DNA from: Alphaproteobacteria bacterium | Lineage (GTDB): Bacteria > Pseudomonadota > Alphaproteobacteria > Caulobacterales > Aquidulcibacteraceae | DNA length: 64,000 nt | Direction of reading: 5' to 3' | Assembly: GCA_018969015.1 (NCBI GenBank) | Contig: JAGWZE010000003.1 | Span: 116,407-180,406 of the forward strand | Shown here: positions 1 to 8,418 of the stretch, one piece after another | Numbering within the stretch: position 1 is the stretch's first letter | Layout: every line of letters begins with the position of its first letter | Made by a program: the position numbers and the translations under genes | Notes under the pieces: model-generated | Seen by the model: only the letters and a program-made list of their open reading frames with translations | Told to the model about the DNA's origin: nothing | The model's database searches: none

Positions 1-246
1 CCCTACGCCCTGCTCTGGCGGTTGCGCGATGCGCTAAAGCCTGGCGGGATCGTCGCCGTCGCCGAGCGCGACCGGCCGACGCGGTTTCACGGCGCGCCGC
101 CGGCGCTGTTGCGCTGCGAGTTCGCGGCCGTCGGCTACCGCCAGATCGCCTTCCACGACCTCGGCCCCGAGACCGGCTATCTCGCGCTGTTCGCGCCGAC
201 CGCGCCGCGCCCGGAGCCGGGCGCGATCAAACCCTGCAAAGGCTGA
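1..246 (+). CDS. C-terminal fragment of a probable SAM-dependent methyltransferase
   Basis: The reading frame is open from base 1, so only the last 81 codons are in the window and the start lies upstream. The visible part reads LRDALKPGGIVAVAERD, which fits the segment after the SAM-binding fold of class I methyltransferases, where LKPGG leads into a beta strand. It is followed by GYRQIAFHDL and GYLALF, the usual closing strands. The substrate cannot be told. It converges on the FG-GAP gene with only 12 bases between stops, and it is the one convergent junction here without a palindromic element. Family assignment rests on a short tail, so confidence is moderate. Confidence 0.55.
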   Translation, partial: PYALLWRLRDALKPGGIVAVAERDRPTRFHGAPPALLRCEFAAVGYRQIAFHDLGPETGYLALFAPTAPRPEPGAIKPCKG

Positions 247-258
247 GCGCCGCGCCGA

Positions 259-1452
259 TCAGCGCGGCGTTCCGCGCAGCAGCCGATCCGGGCCGCCCCG
301 GCTTGCGACGAAGAGATCGAGGACGCCGTCGCCGTCGAAATCCGCCGGCACGATGTCGAAGCCGGCGGCGACGAGGTCCTTGGGCAGCCACTGCGCCGTG
401 ACGTCCTCGAACGCAGCGCCGGTGTTGCGCAAAGCGCGAACGGGACCGGGTCCGATGCGGCCCGGCTCGACCGCGAGGGTTCCAAGCAGCAGATCGCGCC
501 GGCCATCGCCGTCGAGATCGACGGGCGTCGCGCTCACGACGCTCTCCTCGCGCGCGGGCAGCCATTGCGCCGTGGCGTCCGCGAACACGCCCTTGCCGTC
601 GTTGAGAAGCAGCCGGCTCTGCGCCACCGCATTGGGATTCCAGAGACGGACATTGGCGAAGAACAGATCGAGGTCGCCGTCGGCGTCGACGTCGAACAAC
701 TCCGCGTCGCGGCTTTCCTCCGGACGCGCGGCGCGCGGCAGCGCCGCGGCCGGCGCCAGCGCGAAGCGCCCGTTACCGTCGTTGAGATAGATCTGGTTTG
801 CGTCCTCGTTGGCCAGCACGAGATCGAGATCGCCGTCGCCGTCGAGATCGCCGGCCGCCACGTCCTGGTTCGCGCCGTAGCGCTCGGGCAGCCGCGCGAA
901 GCTTTCATCGGCGAAGCGGCCGCGCCCGCGGCCCATCAGCAGCGCGGAGACCTTGTCGCCGCCGAAAAAGAGATCGAGCCGCCCGTCGCCGTCGAGATCC
1001 CGAACGAGGAGCGCATTGGCCTTCACACGCACGCGCAGGCGCTCGCTGGCGTCGCGGAACTGCCCGCGCCCGTCATTGAGATAAAGCTCCGGCTTCAGGT
1101 CGTCCTCGTTGGCCACCGCAATGTCGAGATCGCCGTCGCCGTCGAGATCGACGACGTCGAGGTCTTCGCTGTCGCGCGCCGCGCGCGGGAGGCGATCGCT
1201 GGCGTCGGTGAATCGTCCGGATCCGTCGTTCAGCAGAAGCCGGTTCGCGCCGAACTCCATGGCGACGACGAGATCGAGATCGCCGTCGCGGTCGATGTCG
1301 ACGGCGACGGCGGCCATCGAATGGCCCCGCCCCTCTTTCGGCGGCGCCCGTTCGGACACGTCGACGAACCGGGGGGCCTCGGCGCGCGCGGCCGCAGCGA
1401 CGGCGAACGCAGCGAAAGCGAGAACGGGGGCGAGTGCAACGAGGAGGCGCAT
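259..1452 (-). CDS. Secreted FG-GAP/VCBS repeat beta-propeller protein
   Basis: The 397-residue product starts with an export signal (MRLLVALAPVLAFAAFAVAA, cleavage likely near ARAEA). The rest is seven tandem repeats, each with a calcium-loop motif of the DxDxDGxxD type: DIDRDGDLD, DLDGDGDLD, DLDGDGRLD, DLDGDGDLD, DVDADGDLD, DLDGDGRRD and DFDGDGVLD. Most repeats end in an LLLNDGxGxF-like strand. Seven such repeats make a closed seven-bladed propeller, as in integrin-alpha-like FG-GAP proteins. I infer a periplasmic or extracellular calcium-stabilised protein with a binding or adhesion role. No enzyme domain is attached, so its partner is unknown. It lies 84 bases downstream of prfB on the same strand. 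Confidence 0.88.
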   Translation of the reverse strand: MRLLVALAPVLAFAAFAVAAAARAEAPRFVDVSERAPPKEGRGHSMAAVAVDIDRDGDLDLVVAMEFGANRLLLNDGSGRFTDASDRLPRAARDSEDLDVVDLDGDGDLDIAVANEDDLKPELYLNDGRGQFRDASERLRVRVKANALLVRDLDGDGRLDLFFGGDKVSALLMGRGRGRFADESFARLPERYGANQDVAAGDLDGDGDLDLVLANEDANQIYLNDGNGRFALAPAAALPRAARPEESRDAELFDVDADGDLDLFFANVRLWNPNAVAQSRLLLNDGKGVFADATAQWLPAREESVVSATPVDLDGDGRRDLLLGTLAVEPGRIGPGPVRALRNTGAAFEDVTAQWLPKDLVAAGFDIVPADFDGDGVLDLFVASRGGPDRLLRGTPR

Positions 1453-1536
1453 GCCGCCGCTGTGCGCGCCGGCGCGTGCGGCGGCAACTCACGGCGACGT
1501 GAAGCCGTGCACGTCGGGCCCGCCGTCACACCAAGC

Positions 1537-2665
1537 TCAGTCGATGTCCTCGACGGCCGCATCCGTGCCGTTGACGCGCGCAGCGAGCGAGGCGGCCATG
1601 AAGGCGTCGAGATCGCCGTCGAGCACACCGCCGGTGTCGCTGGTTTCGACGCCCGTGCGCAGGTCTTTGACCATCTGATACGGCTGCAGCACGTAGGAGC
1701 GGATCTGCCGGCCCCAGCCGATTTCCGTCTTCGTGCTTTCGAGCGCCTTGGCCGCGGCTTCGCGCTTTTGCAGCTCGAGCTCGTAGAGGCGCGCGCGCAG
1801 CATGTTCCAGGCGGTTGCGCGGTTCTTGTGCTGCGAGCGTTCCGCCTGGCAGGCGACGACGATGCCCGTCGGGATGTGCGTGATGCGGATCGCGCTGTCC
1901 GTCTTGTTGACGTGCTGACCGCCGGCGCCGGAGGCGCGAAACGTGTCGACGCGGCAGTCCTTTTCGTTGATCTCGATCTCGATCGTATCGTCGATCACCG
2001 GATAGACCCAGACGCTCGCGAAGCTCGTGTGGCGGCGCGCGTTGGAATCGAACGGGCTGATGCGCACGAGGCGATGCACGCCCGCTTCCGTCTTGAGCCA
2101 GCCATAGGCGTTCTCGCCCTTGATCAGCAGCGTCGCGGACTTGATCCCCGCGGTGTCGCCGTCCTGGTGCTCCAGCTCCTCCACGCGCATGTCGTGCGCA
2201 TTGGCCCAGCGCGCATACATGCGCAGCAGCATCGAGGCCCAGTCCTGGCTCTCCGTGCCGCCGGCGCCGGAATTGATTTCCACGTAGCAGTCGTTGCCGT
2301 CGGCCTCGCCGGAGAGCAGCGCCGCGAGCTCGGCTTTGGCGGCGCGGTCGCGCGCGGATTCGAGCGCCTTGCGCGCTTCGCCGAGCAGGCTTTCGTCGCC
2401 GTCCATTTCCGCGAGTTCGGCGAGCTCGAGCGTGTCTTTCAGATCGGTCTCGAGCGCCTGGATGGCGTCGACCGACGCAGCGAGCTTGTTGCGCTCGCGC
2501 ATCATTTTCTGCGCCGCCTCGGGGTCATTCCAAAGCGAAGGGTCTTCGGCGCGGGCGTTCAGCTCGTCCAGACGAACGATGGCGCGATCCCAGTCAAAGA
2601 CGCCTCCGCAACAGGGAGACCGACGTCTCGATGCTGTCGGCGAGCGCGGCAATGTCGGGGCGCAT
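1537..2665 (-). CDS. prfB: Peptide chain release factor 2, made by programmed +1 frameshift
   Basis: RF2 recognises UGA and UAA and triggers peptide release on the ribosome. The gene is in two frames. Translation starts at the ATG at 2665-2663 ([11 protein letters not shown]...) and meets an in-frame TGA at 2596-2594 after 23 codons. Skipping one base there continues into the long frame ([12 protein letters not shown]...) ending at 1537, giving 375 residues. The SPF stop-codon recognition tripeptide (VRISPFDSN) and the GGQ peptidyl-transferase motif ([10 protein letters not shown]) are both present. Length fits the family. Calling the gene from the long frame alone, starting near 2652, would give a wrong N-terminus. 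It lies downstream of mrcA, with an SDR gene in between. Confidence 0.96.
2593..2607 (-). promoter_or_regulatory. prfB programmed +1 frameshift site
   Basis: On the minus strand the sequence reads GGAGG CGT CTT TGA C. CTT at 2599-2597 is the slippery codon, TGA at 2596-2594 is the in-frame stop, and the following C makes it a weak stop context. GGAGG at 2607-2603 is an internal Shine-Dalgarno-like element three bases before CTT, the spacing known from E. coli prfB. When RF2 is scarce the ribosome pauses at TGA and shifts to read GAC, so RF2 controls its own level. Confidence 0.95.
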
Positions 2666-2772
2666 GGGGAACTCCGGGATGCGAGTGCTGGGATTGGCGT
2701 TCGAGATGGCGCATCGCGGCCCCCGGCGCAAGGGCGCGGGGGGCGCGCAACGTCGGTGAGCGAGACGCCGGT

Positions 2773-2884
2773 GCTCCCTCGCTTGCGGGGGAGCTGGCGC
2801 GAAGCGCCTGAGGGGGGCGTGGCGGCTCATCACGACGCCCCCCATCGGCCCTGCGGGCCACTTCCCCCGCAGGCGGGGGAAGAT
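2773..2884. repeat. Intergenic inverted-repeat element (family D)
   Basis: The 245-base spacer between prfB and the SDR gene holds a nested inverted repeat and no credible gene. The outer arms are CTCCCTCGCTTGCGGGGGAG and CTTCCCCCGCAGGCGGGGGA; the inner arms are AGGGGGGCGT and ACGCCCCCC. It resembles in style, though not in exact sequence, the palindromic elements at other gene ends in this window. Confidence 0.7.
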
Positions 2885-2910
2885 TTGAAACGGCCGGCGA
2901 TCGCACCGCC

Positions 2911-3711
2911 TCACGCCGGCTCCATCATCCCCCGCACGATCTTCAGCACCTGGCCGCGCGGCAGCATCCGCGCCGCCGCGATCGTGGCCTTGTTGGTCGC
3001 GCCCGTGACGACGACGCGCGTGTTGTTGCGGAACGCCGTGTAGGCCATGCGCGCGACGGGCGCGGACGCCATCACCTTGCTGCTCTTCCCGAGCCGCGTG
3101 CGCCCGGTGCCCGCGCGCTCGCGGAACTTCGACGCCGTCGGGCCGGGGCACAGGCAGCTCACCTTCACGCCCGTGCCGCGCGCCTCTTCCCAGAGCGCTT
3201 CCGAGAACGACAGCACGAACGCCTTCGACGCGTAGTACACCGCCATCATCGGGCCGGGCTGGAACGCCGCGGTGGAGGCCACGTTGAGCACGCCGCCGCG
3301 GCCGCGTGCGAGCATGTCCTTCCAGTAGATGTGCGTGAGCTCCGTCAGCGCACGGACGTTGAGATCGATCATGCCGAGCTGCGGTTCGGCCGGTTCCGCG
3401 GCGAAGGCGCCCGCATGTCCGAACCCGGCATTGTTGACGAGCACGTCGATCGTGATCCCGCGCGCGGCGATCTCGGCGGCGAGCTTCGCGCCGCCGCCGA
3501 TGGCGCCGAGATCGACGGCGATCGCCGTCGCCTTCACGCCATAGGTCGACGCGAGGCGTTGGGCAACCTCCTCGAGCGCCGGCGCCGTGCGCGCGGCAAG
3601 CACCAAGTCGTAGCCGTCCTTCGCGAAACATTCGGCAAGGTCGATGCCGATTCCTGCCGACGCGCCGGTGACGAGCGCCGTCTGTCCGGCGCCGCGCTTT
3701 TTCTTGGCCAT
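2911..3711 (-). CDS. Short-chain dehydrogenase/reductase (DltE/YqjQ-like)
   Basis: The 266-residue protein is a classical SDR with a Rossmann fold. The NAD(P)-binding motif is TGASAGIG near residue 16, NNAGFG follows near residue 93, and the catalytic set is S (NVASTAAF) and YxxxK (YYASKAF). The tail carries a RxNNTRVVVTG segment as in COG0300 (DltE-type) oxidoreductases, whose substrates are mostly unknown, so none is proposed. The ATG at 3711 has a strong ribosome-binding site (GGGGAGG, about six bases away). It sits between mrcA and prfB, which are often neighbours in related bacteria, so it may be an insertion into that cluster. Confidence 0.88.
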   Translation of the reverse strand: MAKKKRGAGQTALVTGASAGIGIDLAECFAKDGYDLVLAARTAPALEEVAQRLASTYGVKATAIAVDLGAIGGGAKLAAEIAARGITIDVLVNNAGFGHAGAFAAEPAEPQLGMIDLNVRALTELTHIYWKDMLARGRGGVLNVASTAAFQPGPMMAVYYASKAFVLSFSEALWEEARGTGVKVSCLCPGPTASKFRERAGTGRTRLGKSSKVMASAPVARMAYTAFRNNTRVVVTGATNKATIAAARMLPRGQVLKIVRGMMEPA

Positions 3712-3753
3712 GGTGTCCTCCCCGTCGGGGGATCAGGCGACACAGGCGGCGGC

Positions 3754-3784
3754 GGTGGTTCACCCGGATGAGGACTGAACCACC
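3754..3784. promoter_or_regulatory. Perfect 9-bp dyad upstream of the SDR gene
   Basis: GGTGGTTCA (3754-3762) and TGAACCACC (3776-3784) form a perfect inverted repeat with a 13-base loop. It starts 42 bases before the SDR start and lies 83 bases past the mrcA stop. No T-run follows on either strand, so an operator or RNA stem is as likely as a terminator. Confidence 0.4.
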
Positions 3785-3867
3785 GCGCGCAGTGCCTGGC
3801 GCGCTCCCCGAAGGCGACAACCCTAGGCCGGCGCGCCCCGCCCGCCAATCGGCGGACGCGAGTTTGC

Positions 3868-6519
3868 TCAGTAGATGCCGTCGGCGCCCTGCTGGACGGG
3901 CGGCCGCGCCGGGCCGGTCGCCGGCGTCGTCCCCGGCTGGCCCGGCACGGGCGGCGCCATGCCGCTGTCGTCGGACGTGATGAGCCCTGCGAGATCGCCG
4001 AGCCCGTTCGGGTTCATCGACGAGCCTTGGCCGAACACGAACGGCGCGGCGCCATCGCGCACCGGTTCGGTGTCGGGGCGGAACGCCTCTTCGATGATCG
4101 ACGTCGTTTCCGGGCCGGGCAGCAGGCCCGTGTTGGCGTCGACGCGCACGATGCGCACGCCGGACGGACGGCGGAACGGCGTGGGCGCGATCCCATCGAG
4201 CGCTTCGGCCATGAAGTCGCGGAAGATCGGCGCGGCGAGACGACCGCCGGACTCGCCCTCGCCCATCGATTTCGGCTTGTCGAAGCCCACCCACACGCCG
4301 ACCACGAGATCGGGCAGCGGATCGCGGTTCTTCACCGTGCCGTCGGGTTGCGAGGCCGAGGAGAAGCCCACGAACCACGCGTCCTTGTAGTCGTTCGTGG
4401 TGCCCGTCTTGCCGGCGAGCGGCTTGCCGACCGTCTTGATGACGGTGCCGGTGCCGCGATCGACGACGCCTTCGAGCATCGAGGTGATCTGATAGGCCGT
4501 GATCGGATCGAGGATCTGTGCGCGGTTGTCGGGCAGCTCCGGCGGCGCGCCGCCGGCCCAGGGGCCATTGCACGTCGGGCAGGCGCGCTGATCGTGCTTG
4601 TAGACGGTCTTGCCGGTGCGATCCTGGATCCGGTCGATGAAGGTCGGCTCGACGCGCTTGCCGCCGTTCACGAACGTCGCGTAGCCCTTGACCATGCGCA
4701 TCAGCGTCGTTTCACCGGCGCCGAGCGCATAGGACAGGAAGCCCGAGCAGGCTTCCGCCGTGTCGCACTTGGGCAGGCTGTCCGGCGCGTAGACGTCGAG
4801 ATCGCGGCCATACTTGAACACGCGGTCCATCCCCATCTCGTAGGCGAGACGGATCGTCATCAGGTTGCGCGATTTCTCGAGGCCCTGGCGCAGCGTCGTC
4901 GCGCCGAAGAACTCCTTCGTATAGTTCTCCGGCGTCCACATCGTGCCGTCGGCCTGCTTGAGCGCGAACGGCGCGTCCTCGACGAGCGTCGCCGGCGTGA
5001 GGCCATAGTCGAGCGCGGCGGCGTAGACGAACGACTTGAAGGCCGAGCCCGGCTGACGGCGCGCCTGCGTGGCGCGGTTGTACTGGCTCTGATCGAACGA
5101 ATAGCCGCCGACCATGGCGAGCACCCGACCGGTTTGCGCATCCATGGCGAGGATCGCGCCTTCGACGTCGGGCACCTGGCGCAGCGCCAGTTTGCCGGTC
5201 TTCATTTCCTGCACGTAGATGATCGTGCCGACGGCGAGCGCGCGCTTCTTGTCGCGCTTGGCGCCCTGCGCCACCCAGTCGAGATCTTCGGGCGCGAGGT
5301 CGGCCCGCTTGAGCGCGCCGCGCGCGATCGAAGTGGCGTCGATCTGATAGACGACCGAGACCTTCTTCGGCGCCACCGCGATGACGACGCCTTTTTCCCA
5401 GCCGCTCGCGCCCGGCGGCTCGGCGATCTTCTCCATCCGCTTCCCGAACTCCTTGTCGAGCGCAGAGAAGCTTGCGGGGGCGTCGGCGCCCGCTTTGGGA
5501 CCGATCTGGGTCAAGGCGGCGAGCACGTCGCCGTCGAGGTCGAAGCGGTCGATCGGGCCGCGCCAGCCGTGGCGGCGGTCGTACTGGTCGAGGCCGATGC
5601 GCAACGCGCGCGCCGCCGCCACCTGCAGGCGCGGGTCGAGCGTCGAGCGGATCGAGAGGCCATCGTCATAGAGCTTCTTTTCGCCGTACTGCGCGGCGAT
5701 CGAGCGGCGCAGTTCCTCGACGAAGTGCGCCGACACGACGAACTGCGCGCCTTGCAGACGGTCGGTGACGACGAGGTCTTCCTTCTTCGCCGCTTCGGCC
5801 TCTTCCGGCGTGATGAAGCCGTTCTCGGCCATGCGGTCGATGACCCAGTTTCGGCGCGTGATCGCCCGCTCCTTGTTGCGGACCGGGTTGTAGTTGGCGG
5901 GGCCTTTCGGCAACGCGCCGAGATAGGCGGCCTGCGCGATCGTCAGTTCGTCGAGCGGCTTGTTGAAATAGTTGAGCGCCGCGGCGGCGACGCCATAGGC
6001 GCGCTGCCCGAGATAGATCTCGTTCAGATAGAGCTCGAGAATGCGGTCCTTCGTGAACGCCTTCTCGATGCGCTGCGCGAGGAACGCCTCTTTCACCTTG
6101 CGGGTGATGGTGCGGTCGCTCGTCAGCAGCATGTTCTTGGCGACCTGCTGCGTGATCGTCGAGGCGCCCTGCATGCGGTCGCCGGTGAAGATCGAGAGGA
6201 TGTTCACGGCGGTGGCGCGGGCGAGGCCCTGCAGGTCGATGCCGCCATGCTCGTAGAAGCCCTTGTCCTCGGCGCTGAGGAAGGCGTTCTTCACGCGGTC
6301 CGGGATCGCCTCGATGGGCACGAAGACGCGCTGCTCGCGGGCGAACTCCGCGATCAGCGAGCCGTCGCCGGCATAGACCCGCGTCGTCACGGGCGGCTCG
6401 TACTTGGCGAGCTCTTCGTAGTTGGGCAGGCCCTGGACGGCGAAGCCGATGAACCCGACCAGCGCCAGGGCCAGCACCGCGGCGGCCGCGGCCACCCCGA
6501 TCAGAACTTTCCTCAGCAT
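3868..6519 (-). CDS. mrcA: Penicillin-binding protein 1A, bifunctional murein glycosyltransferase/transpeptidase
   Basis: Class A PBPs polymerise lipid II and cross-link peptidoglycan at the outer face of the inner membrane. The 883-residue protein has one N-terminal membrane anchor (residues about 5-29). A GT51 glycosyltransferase domain follows, with catalytic Glu84 in SAEDKGFYEHGG and the motif GASTITQQVAKN. A central OB-like region precedes the transpeptidase domain. The nucleophile Ser lies in the SxxK motif GSAFK (about residue 491), SRN is the second motif (KSRNLMT) and KTGTT the third (about 703). The tail is rich in Pro and Gly. Downstream of amiC on the same strand, as in many alphaproteobacteria. 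Length fits the family. Confidence 0.96.
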   Translation of the reverse strand: MLRKVLIGVAAAAAVLALALVGFIGFAVQGLPNYEELAKYEPPVTTRVYAGDGSLIAEFAREQRVFVPIEAIPDRVKNAFLSAEDKGFYEHGGIDLQGLARATAVNILSIFTGDRMQGASTITQQVAKNMLLTSDRTITRKVKEAFLAQRIEKAFTKDRILELYLNEIYLGQRAYGVAAAALNYFNKPLDELTIAQAAYLGALPKGPANYNPVRNKERAITRRNWVIDRMAENGFITPEEAEAAKKEDLVVTDRLQGAQFVVSAHFVEELRRSIAAQYGEKKLYDDGLSIRSTLDPRLQVAAARALRIGLDQYDRRHGWRGPIDRFDLDGDVLAALTQIGPKAGADAPASFSALDKEFGKRMEKIAEPPGASGWEKGVVIAVAPKKVSVVYQIDATSIARGALKRADLAPEDLDWVAQGAKRDKKRALAVGTIIYVQEMKTGKLALRQVPDVEGAILAMDAQTGRVLAMVGGYSFDQSQYNRATQARRQPGSAFKSFVYAAALDYGLTPATLVEDAPFALKQADGTMWTPENYTKEFFGATTLRQGLEKSRNLMTIRLAYEMGMDRVFKYGRDLDVYAPDSLPKCDTAEACSGFLSYALGAGETTLMRMVKGYATFVNGGKRVEPTFIDRIQDRTGKTVYKHDQRACPTCNGPWAGGAPPELPDNRAQILDPITAYQITSMLEGVVDRGTGTVIKTVGKPLAGKTGTTNDYKDAWFVGFSSASQPDGTVKNRDPLPDLVVGVWVGFDKPKSMGEGESGGRLAAPIFRDFMAEALDGIAPTPFRRPSGVRIVRVDANTGLLPGPETTSIIEEAFRPDTEPVRDGAAPFVFGQGSSMNPNGLGDLAGLITSDDSGMAPPVPGQPGTTPATGPARPPVQQGADGIY

Positions 6520-6644
6520 CGAACGTCGTCTCCGGCGTCGCGGGTCTCATGTCCCTGCGGCGCGAATATGGCGATACGCCCTCGCGGGGCGCCGTTTGGC
6601 AAGCCCGCGCGGCGCCTCAAACCGAGACCGCGCAAACCGTCCGC

Positions 6645-7919
6645 TCATCGGGCGTCGGCGAGCGTCGTCGGCGCGGCCAGGAACTCCGCCGCCGCATCGG
6701 CCAACGCCTCCATCATCACCCGGCGCTGGCGCGCATTGGTCAGGCGCTTCTCGTCCTTCGGATTGGTCATGAAGCCCATTTCCAGAAGGATCGCGGGGAT
6801 GTCGGGGGCGAGCAGCACGAAGAAGCCGGCGTTGCGACGGGCGTTGCGCAGCAGCGGCGAGACCGGCTCGAGATGGCGCACAGCCACCTGGGCGAACTCC
6901 GCCGACTGGTTCTTGGTTTCGCGCTGGGCGAGGTCGAGCAGGATGTCCTGGACCTGGGCGGACTTGGGCGGATCGGGAATGTCGAGGTCCCAGTCCTGCG
7001 CCCGCGACACGGATTTGGCGCGCGTGCCCGCCCGCTCCGAGAGCGTGTAGATCGAGGCGCCCTCCGCGGCGGCGTTGGGATTGGAATCGGCGTGCAGCGA
7101 GATGAACAGGTCTGCGTTCGCCTCCCGGGCGCGGCGGACGCGTTCGGGCAGCTGCAGGAACTCGTCGCCGTCGCGGGTCAGGACGACCCGCAGGCCACGG
7201 GCCTCCAGCGCATCGCGCAGGGCGACCGCGGCGGCTAGGGTGACGTCCTTCTCATAGACGCCGCTGACCCCGACGGCGCCAGAGTCATGGCCGCCATGGC
7301 CCGCGTCGATGACGACGGTCTTGCGCAGGCGGCGGGGCGGCTTGGCCTTGGCCGGGCGTTCGGACGCCGCAAGAACGACTGGACGGTCGGTTTCTGCGGG
7401 CCGCAGGATCGGGGCCGGCGGGGGGGCGCCGAGCGGCGCGGAGGTCAGATCGGCCGTTTCAGTGACTGTCTGGTCGGTCAAAGTCGGAGCCGCCGCCGGC
7501 GCCTGGGTCGTGAAGCTGAGGCGCATCAGGCCGCCGCCCTGGGTGACGAGCTTGGGCGTCACGTCGGGCGCGGCCAGATCGAACACCAGGCGGGCGCCGC
7601 CGTTGCGGGGGGCAAAGCGGTAGCCGAGTACCGGGCCGGCGCCAGGGCCTTGGCCGGACGTCTTGCCGCCGATCGTCAGCGGCGCCTCGAAGTCCACCAC
7701 GAAACGCGGCTTACCCTCTGTAAGAACGAAGGTTTTCACTGCCGGCACGCGGCTGATCGCGATCTCGGCGCGGGCGCTGTTGGCGGCGACGTCGGCGAGG
7801 ACGCGCACGCGCGCGGCCGATGCGCCCGGCGCATGGGTCGATGCGGCGCCGGCCTCCGCAGGCAGGCAGGCCATGGCGGCGGTGAGCGCGGCCCCGAGAG
7901 AGATAAGGACGGTTTTCAT
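6645..7919 (-). CDS. amiC: N-acetylmuramoyl-L-alanine amidase with AMIN domain
   Basis: This periplasmic zinc amidase splits septal peptidoglycan so daughter cells can separate. I chose the ATG at 7919 because it opens a signal peptide (MKTVLISLGAALTAAMACLP, cleavage after EAGA); an upstream in-frame extension to 8117 has no signal character. An AMIN domain (about residues 40-165) targets the protein to the cell wall. The Amidase_3 domain covers about 200-415, with metal ligands in DAGHGGHDSG, the Glu in YEKDVTLA and SLHADSN, and the catalytic Glu in LLEMGFMTN. The product has 424 residues. It is the first gene before mrcA on this strand and is divergent from rne. Confidence 0.94.
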   Translation of the reverse strand: MKTVLISLGAALTAAMACLPAEAGAASTHAPGASAARVRVLADVAANSARAEIAISRVPAVKTFVLTEGKPRFVVDFEAPLTIGGKTSGQGPGAGPVLGYRFAPRNGGARLVFDLAAPDVTPKLVTQGGGLMRLSFTTQAPAAAPTLTDQTVTETADLTSAPLGAPPPAPILRPAETDRPVVLAASERPAKAKPPRRLRKTVVIDAGHGGHDSGAVGVSGVYEKDVTLAAAVALRDALEARGLRVVLTRDGDEFLQLPERVRRAREANADLFISLHADSNPNAAAEGASIYTLSERAGTRAKSVSRAQDWDLDIPDPPKSAQVQDILLDLAQRETKNQSAEFAQVAVRHLEPVSPLLRNARRNAGFFVLLAPDIPAILLEMGFMTNPKDEKRLTNARQRRVMMEALADAAAEFLAAPTTLADAR

Positions 7920-8418
7920 CGTCGGATCAGAGCGTGTGTCATCGCACAGGTGCGCTTGCGGAAGTCTTGACGCCCTGCGCTTTTCTTCGCCGCGGAATTG
8001 GGGCATGGTCCCTGCAGCGTCCTTCGGGTCGCCCGACTCGCGCCGCCGGCGGAGCGCTTTCATGGCGCACCCCGAAGGCCGGCGCGGATCGCCTCCCTCC
8101 CCGATCGCGCACGCCAACCGCGCGCATCGTTACGTCGGGTCGCGCTCGTCCGCGATCTGGCCGGAGGGCCTCGCCGACCGCCTAGCGGTCCCAGCCGATG
8201 CGACGCTCACCCGTCGCCGCCGGAGTAAGGCATGACCGTTTCCCCGCTCCCGTCCGCCCCGTCGTGCGCGCTGCGCCCGGCCACGGCGTTCGGCGGCGCG
8301 ATGACGGCTCGCCGACCGGCTCCAAGCCCCAAGGCGTCACCGCCCAGAACCACGCGACCCGCAGCCGCGCGCTCCCGCAGCGCCGACGGCCGTGCCGGCG
8401 TCGCGCACGGAGCATCCC
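7920..8418. other. 499-base divergent spacer between amiC and rne
   Basis: No conserved gene is visible. The spacer must hold both promoters and probably a long rne leader, since RNase E messages are commonly self-regulated through a long 5' leader. A TTGACG hexamer occurs near 7967, but no matching -10 was convincing. CGCACAGGTGCG at 7943-7954 is an imperfect 12-base dyad close to the amiC start. A short open frame starts at 8232 behind a good GGAGTAAGG site and runs into rne; it looks unconserved. Confidence 0.6.

Noticed and set aside
565..2811. A 748-codon open frame on the plus strand opposite the FG-GAP gene and prfB
   Set aside because: The repeated EIAVAVEI-like pattern is the antisense of the DLDGDGD calcium loops, and the rest lies opposite prfB. 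No ribosome-binding site or domain was seen.
3754..3784. The 9-bp dyad as an intrinsic terminator of mrcA
   Set aside because: It has no U-run on either strand and lies 83 bases past the stop, so it is listed as a possible regulatory dyad instead.
4027..7050. A 1007-codon open frame on the plus strand opposite mrcA and amiC
   Set aside because: It is a mirror of the real genes. Its product is a low-complexity mix of Arg, Ala, Glu and Val without any domain, as happens in high-GC DNA when the third codon position is G or C.
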